DNA of 23,739 nt, from NCBI GenBank assembly GCA_007136595.1, contig SLGQ01000145.1:1-23739 (forward strand), given 5' to 3'. The DNA is from Candidatus Sumerlaeota bacterium. GTDB taxonomy: Bacteria > UBP6 > UBA1177. Position 1 is the first letter of the stretch. Each line of letters opens with the position of its first letter. Shown here one piece after another: positions 7,487 through 13,761 of this stretch. A program made the position numbers and the translations under genes. A model generated the notes under the pieces. That model saw only the letters and a list, made by a program, of their open reading frames with translations, was not told the origin of the DNA and ran no database searches.

Positions 7487-7509
7487 AGCGGAACAATGTT
7501 CCTTCCGCT
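7487..7509 (-). promoter_or_regulatory. Leader hairpin with two mutually exclusive pairings
   Basis: AGCGGAA (7487-7493) can pair with TTCCGCT (7503-7509). Overlapping it, GGAAC (7490-7494) can pair with GTTCC (7498-7502). The element lies in the leader between the predicted promoter (7526-7554) and the start codon of the three-domain lipoprotein. The inner palindrome could also be a protein-binding operator. The run of T after the hairpin is interrupted, so it is a poor intrinsic terminator. Confidence 0.4.
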
Positions 7510-7525
7510 AAAATCAATGGAATGA

Positions 7526-7554
7526 ATTATATAAATTAACCTGTAAAAAATCAA
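7526..7554 (-). promoter_or_regulatory. Strong promoter for the three-domain thioredoxin-fold lipoprotein
   Basis: On the minus strand TTGATT (7549-7554), exactly 17 bases, and a perfect TATAAT (7526-7531). The predicted start near 7519 gives a leader of about 75 bases. Confidence 0.65.
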
Positions 7555-7581
7555 CAATTTATTGAAGTTTTGCATAATACC

Positions 7582-9651
7582 TTAAAATTCAAATAAAATC
7601 CCGAATTCAAATCTGTGGTTACTCAGGTCAAAACTCCCTTCTTTGCCGAAATTATCAATTTTTTCAAGTCTGAAATGGGCAAAAAGAGCAGTATTTGTTA
7701 TTCCGGTCGAGTGTTGCAGTTTTTGTGCTGCACCAGGTTCTATCCAGTTTAAAGAAAGCATTAAACCTAGAGAACCGTGAAGCCCGAAAGTTCCACCGTG
7801 TTTGGCAGTGCTGTTCTTTTCTCTTATCCACCATATCACATAGTCCATTCCAAATGAACCGTAGGGCCAGACCGGAAAAGAGTAGGCAGGACGAATTTTT
7901 ATTTCACCTGTCAAGGGGATGAAATACATTGCCGTTGAATCGGGACTTTGTTCACCGTCAGCTTTAATGGATGTTCCTTTGAATCTGGTAAAACCTATTC
8001 CTCCTACGGCAGACCACCTTATATATTCATCAAGCAAAGGTATCTGAAATCCGAAAGTGGCTGAAGGGAGATATCGTTTTTTTGCTCCCCCTATAATTTC
8101 AAAAGGGTTGGATTCCAGCTCTTTGTCAATGGAAGGATAGTAAAAAGAGTTGGTAAAACTGAATTCTCCCCCGATAGCTTTAAGATCGGACGGAGTTCCT
8201 AATATTATCAGCAAAAGCAGAAAAGGAACTGCGAATTTCAAAATTTTTCCGGAAAGCAGAGTGACTGCAATTAGCAGCCATAATCCCAGAATTATCTGTC
8301 CCACGGTTTCGGTTAAAAGCCATGCGGCAATGACAAGAGGAAACAGCAGTGCTTTAACTGCAGGTTTAATAAAACTGTAACTTTCAATAATATCTGCTCC
8401 ATAGTGACCCAAAGAGTAGTAGAGTTTTACAAGTGCCCTTCCCGGATCAAAGTTGTTTAAATAGATGTCTCTGAAATTTCTTAATATTTGTACATAACTG
8501 TGATCATAAGAACCGAAACTTTCTGAAGCAATAAAACAGAATCCTCCCGATTCGCCTCCTCCTTCCGCTTTATAGTGAGACCAGAAACCGAAAGTGGTAA
8601 CTGCGGAAGCTTCAGTTGTTATAAGTTTATCAGGGTTATGGTTGCCGGCAACATCTTCAGCAGAGATCTTGACAGTATAAATATATTTTTCAAGTCCGTC
8701 ATCATTGTTGATAATGTCAAGCCCATCTTTTGCAGAAAGAGAAACTTCCCATATTTCATCATATTCATCTTCTCTGACAGTTGAAACATACTCAACCGTT
8801 GACTCAACTTCAGTTCCGTCCCTTTCAAAAAGTCCGCTTAATGTGATATGGTACTTTCCTATTTTGTCGTGAATTTCATTGCTGCCCATTACATACGGAG
8901 GTGTTATTCTAAGGACTATTCTGCGGTCGCCTCCTTCTGTTTCAACACTGACGGGAGCTTCCGGTGGAACATTATCAAAAACTATGAAAAAAGAGCTTGA
9001 AACTGAAGCAGGAACGCCTGTAGTTGTTTCCTCCTCTTCTTCTTCGTCGTCAAAGATATCACCTAGACCGCCTTCATCTTCATCTTCTGTGCTGTCGCCT
9101 GAAGTGTCAAGCTCAACAGTCAGAACAAAACTGTAAATCGCATCGTATTTTGAAATTTCATCAACAGGATCATCTTCACCGTTTCCCGGCTTTTCGTCTT
9201 CGTCGGGAACTTCTTCATCTTTATCAGGAATCTCTTCGTCTTCGTCAGGAAATTCTTCATTTTCATCTGGAGTTTCATGGTCATCATCACTATCCTCGAA
9301 CCTCATTTCATGCAGATAACGGAATGGTGTTTCCTGTGGCGGAACAGTTCCTCTCAGCAGTTGATACAACTCTGTTCCTGTAATTGTCATCTTGTTGTTG
9401 AGGTAACTCAAGGAAGAACCTTTAACAGTCTTCACAGTAATATCGGTAGTTCCCGACTTGAAAGTAAGTGTAGCGTTTCTGACAAGCGTATGTTGAGGTA
9501 AATTGAAAAGAACATCGACCTCTCCGTCAATATTTAGTTCTCCATGTCCGGGGTCAAGTCTCACATTTTCTAGATAATCTGAGTCGCCTCCGAAAACCGG
9601 CATCCAGATCAGGATAAAAAAACATAGAAACAAAAGAGCTGTTTTATTCAT
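7582..9651 (-). CDS. CFI-box domain / outer-membrane beta-barrel fusion protein (MXAN_2562-like barrel)
   Basis: A 689-residue exported protein. A signal peptide (1-21) is followed by an N-terminal region, four acidic heptads (127-154), a second acidic run, and a fibronectin-type III-like module (about 228-345, from VPPEAP to EDVAGNHNP). A CFI-box module follows at about 371-440 (GFCFIASESFGSY, then VQILRNFRDIYL, DPGRALVKLYY). Two or three hydrophobic segments (about 431-487) lead to a beta-barrel (about 490-689) with WPYGSFGMDYVIWW, FDLSNHRFEFG and a terminal Phe, as in outer-membrane proteins. The barrel resembles the MXAN_2562 family known from myxobacteria (recognised from memory). The ATG at 9649-9651 overlaps the asd stop in ATGAATAA, with GGGGGT five bases ahead. 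An in-frame internal TTG at 8241 could start the barrel alone. Role probably in the outer membrane; ligand unknown. Confidence 0.85.
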   Translation of the reverse strand: MNKTALLFLCFFILIWMPVFGGDSDYLENVRLDPGHGELNIDGEVDVLFNLPQHTLVRNATLTFKSGTTDITVKTVKGSSLSYLNNKMTITGTELYQLLRGTVPPQETPFRYLHEMRFEDSDDDHETPDENEEFPDEDEEIPDKDEEVPDEDEKPGNGEDDPVDEISKYDAIYSFVLTVELDTSGDSTEDEDEGGLGDIFDDEEEEEETTTGVPASVSSSFFIVFDNVPPEAPVSVETEGGDRRIVLRITPPYVMGSNEIHDKIGKYHITLSGLFERDGTEVESTVEYVSTVREDEYDEIWEVSLSAKDGLDIINNDDGLEKYIYTVKISAEDVAGNHNPDKLITTEASAVTTFGFWSHYKAEGGGESGGFCFIASESFGSYDHSYVQILRNFRDIYLNNFDPGRALVKLYYSLGHYGADIIESYSFIKPAVKALLFPLVIAAWLLTETVGQIILGLWLLIAVTLLSGKILKFAVPFLLLLIILGTPSDLKAIGGEFSFTNSFYYPSIDKELESNPFEIIGGAKKRYLPSATFGFQIPLLDEYIRWSAVGGIGFTRFKGTSIKADGEQSPDSTAMYFIPLTGEIKIRPAYSFPVWPYGSFGMDYVIWWIREKNSTAKHGGTFGLHGSLGLMLSLNWIEPGAAQKLQHSTGITNTALFAHFRLEKIDNFGKEGSFDLSNHRFEFGILFEF
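9190..9273. repeat. Four tandem 21-base repeats encoding acidic PD-E/K-DEE heptads
   Basis: Codons 127-154 of the barrel fusion encode four consecutive heptads of type x-P-D-(E/K)-(D/N)-E-(E/K). Such in-frame heptads form extended acidic linkers and can change copy number by slippage. Confidence 0.8.
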
Positions 9652-10663
9652 AAGATACCCCCAGAGCAGTTTCTGCAATTCTCAAAGCATTGTATGCAGC
9701 TCCCTTTCTTACATTGTCTGCAACAACCCATGCACTTACTCTTCTTTTTGTGTCATTGGAACGGAGTCTTCCGATAAAAACCTCGTTTCTGCGGGAAGAG
9801 TCTATCAGTGTCGGATAGAGAAGTTCTTCAGGATCATCCATGAGGATCATTTCGGAATGATTTTCAATTTGTTTTTTGATCTTTGCAGTATCACATTCTT
9901 TTTTTGTATTTATGACCACAGTTTCCGCATGCGAGAAAAAAGTTGGAACTCTGACGGTCGTAACATCAATATCAAGATCTTTAATTCCAAGTATTTTTCT
10001 GGTTTCATTGATCATTTTCACTTCTTCTTCACAATATCCATCCGGATAAAAAGGTCCGATCTGCGGAATAAGGTTGAAAGCTATCCTTTGAGGAAACACC
10101 TGAGGATCTGAAGATTTTCCTGAAAACAGTGTGACAACCTGATCTTTCAACTCTTCTATCCCCTTTTTCCCTGCTCCGCTTACACTCTGGTAAGTACTTA
10201 CAAACACAGATTCTATTCCGGCATGTTTGTTAACTATGTCAAGAAACGGAACCATTTGAATGGTGGAGCAATTGGGATTGGCAATTATCCCTGTTTTCAT
10301 ATTTTTTACAATATCTCCATTTACTTCAGGCACTACAAGGGGAACAGCCTTATCCATTCTGAAAGCGGAACTGTTGTCGATCACAAGCGCCCCTTTTTTT
10401 GAAAAGACCGATGCCATCTCCTTTGAAACTGCCGAGCCTGCACTGAAAAATGCAACATCTATTTTTTTGTCGGCAATATTCTCTTTTTTCAACGGTATTA
10501 TGCTGATTTCTTTCTTTTTATACTCAACAAATTCGCCAAGAGATCTTTCACTGGCAAAAGGAAAAAGTTCTCCGACAGGAAAATTTCTCTGCTCAATAAG
10601 AGTGATGAATTCCTTCCCTACAATACCGGTAGCCCCTATAACAGCAACATTTAATAATTTCAT
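9644..10663 (-). CDS. asd: Aspartate-semialdehyde dehydrogenase
   Basis: A 339-residue cytoplasmic enzyme. It converts L-aspartyl-4-phosphate and NADPH to aspartate semialdehyde, the branch point to lysine/diaminopimelate, threonine and methionine. The NADP-binding motif VIGATGIVG is at 8-16. The catalytic Cys lies in NPNCSTIQ (about 129-136). QSVSGAGKKG and the His in FFSHAET, corresponding to the catalytic His, follow. The length is normal for the bacterial family. GGAG (10670-10673) is six bases from the ATG. The next gene, a surface barrel, starts inside its last codons, so the two are translated from one message. Upstream lie a sigma-54-like element and two palindromes. This is the only housekeeping biosynthetic gene in the window. 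Confidence 0.96.
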   Translation of the reverse strand: MKLLNVAVIGATGIVGKEFITLIEQRNFPVGELFPFASERSLGEFVEYKKKEISIIPLKKENIADKKIDVAFFSAGSAVSKEMASVFSKKGALVIDNSSAFRMDKAVPLVVPEVNGDIVKNMKTGIIANPNCSTIQMVPFLDIVNKHAGIESVFVSTYQSVSGAGKKGIEELKDQVVTLFSGKSSDPQVFPQRIAFNLIPQIGPFYPDGYCEEEVKMINETRKILGIKDLDIDVTTVRVPTFFSHAETVVINTKKECDTAKIKKQIENHSEMILMDDPEELLYPTLIDSSRRNEVFIGRLRSNDTKRRVSAWVVADNVRKGAAYNALRIAETALGVSYE

Positions 10664-10703
10664 CGATTACTCCATTGCAAAAAACAGCTCAATCCCTAAT
10701 AGT

Positions 10704-10719
10704 AGCAAAAAATGTTCCA
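10704..10719 (-). promoter_or_regulatory. Sigma-54-like (-24/-12) promoter ahead of asd
   Basis: The minus strand reads TGGAACATTTTTTGCT. It has GG and GC exactly ten bases apart and differs from TGGCACR-N4-TTGCW only by A for C at the fourth base. An overlapping extended -10 (TGC-TACTAT) could instead serve a sigma-70 holoenzyme, though no good -35 is present. Confidence 0.45.
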
Positions 10720-10722
10720 GCC

Positions 10723-10737
10723 ATAACAGCCTGTTAT
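10723..10737. promoter_or_regulatory. 15-base palindrome beside the asd promoter
   Basis: ATAACAG-C-CTGTTAT has perfect 7-base arms around one base. It lies four bases upstream of the -24 element of the sigma-54-like promoter, so it is a likely protein-binding site rather than an RNA hairpin. Confidence 0.45.
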
Positions 10738-10762
10738 TTTAAAGTGTTGAACGGCACCACGA

Positions 10763-10795
10763 TATGACAAAAAGACAAATTGCCATATTGTCATA
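10763..10795. repeat. Inverted repeat TATGACAA-17-TTGTCATA upstream of asd
   Basis: Perfect 8-base arms (10763-10770 and 10788-10795), with further GACAA copies in the loop and just beyond. It could be an upstream activator site for asd. Confidence 0.4.
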
Positions 10796-10840
10796 ATTGT
10801 AAGACAACATTTTTGTGCGACTGTCAGGATATGCAAATGA

Positions 10841-11701
10841 TTAATCTTCGTGCTCTTCAACTGTTTCTTCGTCAAGATCCTCTGTTTCCGTATCAGCTTT
10901 ATCTTCCTCAATTTCTTCAATTTCATCGACTGTTCCAGTTTCCACCATACTTTCCGCCTGTTCTTCCTTTTCTTCAGCTTCAGTTACCTTTTTGGAAAAC
11001 TCCTTTTCAAGTTCGGCTTTTTCATCAAACTTGTCAGTTGTGCTCATTATTCTTGTAAACCCGCTGTCCCCGGACCGCTGGAACATATCGGGTCTTCCAT
11101 CATTTGTGGTATCTTTTTCTATTCTTTCAAGAACGCCTTTGCTGTAGTGTTCCCAGTAATCTATTCTCCCGTTATTGCTCTGATCTTCTTCAATTAATAT
11201 CAACACACCGTTTTCATCGTAGTGTTTCCATCTGTCAGTCCTCTCATCAAAGCGGGTGTCATACTCTTTTCTTCTAACAATACCGTTGACATAAAAATTT
11301 ACAACATCAATTTTTCCGTCAAAATCAAGATCGAGCTCTTCCTTTGCTATGGCTCCTCTTTCATCATAGAATCTCCACACATCTATTTTCCCGTCACGAT
11401 TAAGGTCCATCATTTTCACATAAATATAAAGATCAAACTCCCCTCTGACACCTTCTTTGGGAACTTTTCTGAAAATATTGATTATATCAGGTTTCCCGTC
11501 TTTATTGGAGTCATATTGTTTTTTTACGAACAATTTCGGGTCAAAAGTCAACTCTCCTCCTCTTGCAGTAGGGAAAGTGTCCTGGTATGCAATTCCCCCA
11601 TGCTGTTGTTGCACTCTGCTTTCCGTTTTTTTATCAGCGGAAGTACAGGACAGGAAAGATAATATCACAACAAACACCAACAAAAGATAAGAAATCTTCA
11701 T
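10841..11701 (-). CDS. Lipoprotein with six calcium-loop-like DxNxDGxxD repeats and an acidic tail
   Basis: A 286-residue exported lipoprotein with lipobox FLSC (Cys19). From about residue 64 to 206 it has six copies of a 24-35 residue repeat beginning at Asp64, 99, 124, 148, 173 and 197. Each is of type D-x-N-x-D-G-K-x-D followed by an aromatic strand (DLNRDGKIDVWRFYDERG is the clearest). This is the EF-hand/dockerin-style calcium loop. The fourth copy (DTRFDERTD) has lost the Gly. The final 60 residues are strongly acidic and predicted coiled or disordered. Similar repeat lipoproteins occur in Myxococcota; their function is not known to me. GAGAGG precedes the ATG. It follows the metallo-hydrolase gene by 69 bases and could belong to the same transcript. 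Confidence 0.87.
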   Translation of the reverse strand: MKISYLLLVFVVILSFLSCTSADKKTESRVQQQHGGIAYQDTFPTARGGELTFDPKLFVKKQYDSNKDGKPDIINIFRKVPKEGVRGEFDLYIYVKMMDLNRDGKIDVWRFYDERGAIAKEELDLDFDGKIDVVNFYVNGIVRRKEYDTRFDERTDRWKHYDENGVLILIEEDQSNNGRIDYWEHYSKGVLERIEKDTTNDGRPDMFQRSGDSGFTRIMSTTDKFDEKAELEKEFSKKVTEAEEKEEQAESMVETGTVDEIEEIEEDKADTETEDLDEETVEEHED

Positions 11702-11770
11702 TTTATAAACCTCTCACATCGAATGACAATCACAAAAAATTTACTGTTTTGAATAAAAAAATCAATTTTT

Positions 11771-12529
11771 TTACACAATGATTTCCAGTCCGTCATAAGC
11801 AGGTTCAATATCCGGAGGAAGTGACGATTTGATCTCATCATATTCAAAGTGATGGTTCATGTGAGTGAGATATGCTCTCTTGGGATCTATTTTTTGAATA
11901 AGTTTTATCACTTTTTCAAGTTCCATGTGTTTGTAATGCGGTTGCTTCACAGTAGTACAAACTGAAAGAACTTTCACCCCTTTAAGTTTTCCAACCTCTT
12001 TTTCCGATATTTTGCTTACATCGGCAAGAAAAGCGAAGTTACCGCTCCTGAAACTGCAAACATCCATGGATCCATGCAGATGTTTTATCGGCAGAAAAGA
12101 TATGCCCCTGAAATCAAAAGGCTTTGAAGTGATAATTTCCGGCTTCAGAAAAGGTGTGGATGAATACTCATTTTCTCCGAACATATAAGGGTATTTCAAT
12201 TTAATTGTTTCCATAGTTGCAGCATCTGCAAAAAAAGGGATGCTTTCTTTGTTTTTAAAAGCAATTATCCTTGTATCATCTATCCCTGCAATATGATCGC
12301 TGTGAGGATGAGTTATCCATATTGCATCAATTTTTTCTATACCAGCCCTCAACAGTTGAAGTCTCAACTCAAAAGGTGTATCAACCAGCACAGTTGTATC
12401 CTGTTCACTTATTATCAAAGAAAAACGGCTTCGTTTATTTTTTTCATTTTCAGACAGACACACCTTGCATTTACAGAAAAGCTGAGGTGTTCCTGTTGAG
12501 GAACCTGTTCCTGAAAATATGACTTTCAT
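11771..12529 (-). CDS. PhnP-like MBL-fold metallo-hydrolase
   Basis: A 252-residue cytoplasmic enzyme of the metallo-beta-lactamase fold. The N-terminus has the PhnP-type start FSGTGSSTGTPQ and a Cys cluster C-K-C-K-V-C (Cys19, 21, 24), a structural zinc site in PhnP. The catalytic motif HPHSDH (His74, His76, Asp78, His79) is intact. A later Asp is in FLADVSKIS, and a terminal His is in LTHMNHHFEYD. PhnP relatives hydrolyse cyclic phosphodiesters such as 5-phosphoribosyl-1,2-cyclic phosphate; the substrate here is unknown. The ATG overlaps the stop of the upstream gene in TAATG and has no clear ribosome site, so translation probably depends on re-initiation. A role downstream of the cyclase operon is inference. 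Confidence 0.9.
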   Translation of the reverse strand: MKVIFSGTGSSTGTPQLFCKCKVCLSENEKNKRSRFSLIISEQDTTVLVDTPFELRLQLLRAGIEKIDAIWITHPHSDHIAGIDDTRIIAFKNKESIPFFADAATMETIKLKYPYMFGENEYSSTPFLKPEIITSKPFDFRGISFLPIKHLHGSMDVCSFRSGNFAFLADVSKISEKEVGKLKGVKVLSVCTTVKQPHYKHMELEKVIKLIQKIDPKRAYLTHMNHHFEYDEIKSSLPPDIEPAYDGLEIIV

Positions 12530-13761
12530 TATCCGATAAATTTTTTGAAAAAGCCTTTGACAGACCGCTTTTTATGTATTTCGTCTTCATATACTTCCAG
12601 AAGTTTTTCAAGTTTTGATATTTTTTCTTTCAGCATATTGTTTTCTTCAGTTAGCCTTTCAATATCGCTGACCGGCTCTATATGTTCAGCAGGCTCTGCC
12701 GGAATCGTTTTATCCTGTTCTGGCTCCTCTTGTTCAATATCAGGTTTTTTATCCGGGACAGTTTCTTCAGATACAGTTTCAGTTACGGAAAGTAATTCTT
12801 TCAAGTCGTTATCCAAAGAAGCCGTTGTTTTAACAGGAAATATTTTGTCAGACTCAAAGATTTTCTGATAAGAACCGTCTTCAACCTTGTAAACCACCTG
12901 TATCTGAACCCCTTTTTTAATTTCTATTGATGATTCCACATCTCTCATATCCGGAATTATGATGGATCTTACTTCCATATTTCCCTTTTCAGTTGAAAGG
13001 ACCGAAGAAAAAAATGACTGAGGAAAGCAACTGTCTTTTACAAGAAAATTTTGACTGAATGCAAGTCTGTCCGGCAGATCATTCAATGCTATAGTGATCT
13101 TTACCGCCCTGTCATTGGTAAGATATGCAATGGAACCGTATTTATCCAGAAGATCTTTTACCGGACTTTTTTTCGGTTTTTCTTCTTTTTGTTCTGTTTG
13201 ACTTTCTTTTGTCTCTCCGCCCATACCGTTTTCGTTTTCTGCCGAAAAGCTTTGTGTTGTCTCTTTTGGAATATCCGTTTTATTTTCAGAAGAATTTTCT
13301 CCGGAATTTTCTTTTTCAGATCTGCCGCTTAAAATGGCGGATATCCTGTTAAGTGCCGACTCAGGGTTGACATTGTTTGACAGACAAAGATTCCTTATCT
13401 GAGCCTGTTTTTCTTTGAAAAAACGGTTCGCCTCTATGTTGTCGAATCTTATCCCCCCTTCTTTTTCTGTAAAAGCAATATTCCCCATCAGAAAGATGAG
13501 AAGTGAATTGTTTTCATCTGAAAGAAAAAGAGGAAGCCCCGGAATATCGCGGTCAAGTTTTTTGAACCAGTTACGGTATTCTTCTGTTCTAAGTTTTCTC
13601 ACTATGTCAAAAAGGGTGAAGTTCATGAATGTAAGACAAATACTGTTCTGATATTTTTTTATCAGCGTAGTGTTTTCAGATAAAAACTCAAGATCTTTCC
13701 TGACGGGAGAAGTGTCCCCCTGCAATATGTTGTATTCGTGAATTTTTATGTTCATTGTCAT
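12529..13761 (-). CDS. Uncharacterised protein with C-terminal coiled coil, in the kinase-cyclase operon
   Basis: A 410-residue protein with no signal peptide or membrane segment, so presumably cytoplasmic. Four parts are visible. There is an N-terminal folded region (about 1-125, with FMNFTLFDIVRKLRTEEY). A Ser/Glu/Lys-rich linker (about 145-200) follows. A second folded, beta-rich region spans about 200-310 (VKITIALNDLPDRLAF, VRSIIIPDMRDVESS, VQIQVVYKVEDGS). An acidic Pro/Glu linker ends in a coiled coil (about 367-395, IERLTEENNMLKEKISKLEK) and a basic tip. I do not recognise the family. Its ATG overlaps the kinase-cyclase stop by four bases (ATGA), which ties it closely to that protein, perhaps as partner or regulator. 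Confidence 0.85.
   Translation of the reverse strand: MTMNIKIHEYNILQGDTSPVRKDLEFLSENTTLIKKYQNSICLTFMNFTLFDIVRKLRTEEYRNWFKKLDRDIPGLPLFLSDENNSLLIFLMGNIAFTEKEGGIRFDNIEANRFFKEKQAQIRNLCLSNNVNPESALNRISAILSGRSEKENSGENSSENKTDIPKETTQSFSAENENGMGGETKESQTEQKEEKPKKSPVKDLLDKYGSIAYLTNDRAVKITIALNDLPDRLAFSQNFLVKDSCFPQSFFSSVLSTEKGNMEVRSIIIPDMRDVESSIEIKKGVQIQVVYKVEDGSYQKIFESDKIFPVKTTASLDNDLKELLSVTETVSEETVPDKKPDIEQEEPEQDKTIPAEPAEHIEPVSDIERLTEENNMLKEKISKLEKLLEVYEDEIHKKRSVKGFFKKFIG

Noticed and set aside
7487..7509. Hairpin read as an intrinsic terminator of the barrel gene
   Set aside because: It lies downstream of a near-consensus promoter in the leader of the next gene, and the T run after it is interrupted, so a leader element or operator is more likely.
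8879..9136. Plus-strand frame with long Ser runs
   Set aside because: It is the complement of the acidic Asp/Glu codons of the barrel fusion protein; the Ser runs are an artefact.
10696..10926. Minus-strand 76-codon frame between the calcium-loop lipoprotein and asd
   Set aside because: It overlaps the 3' end of the lipoprotein gene in another frame, has no ribosome site, and covers the regulatory palindromes upstream of asd.
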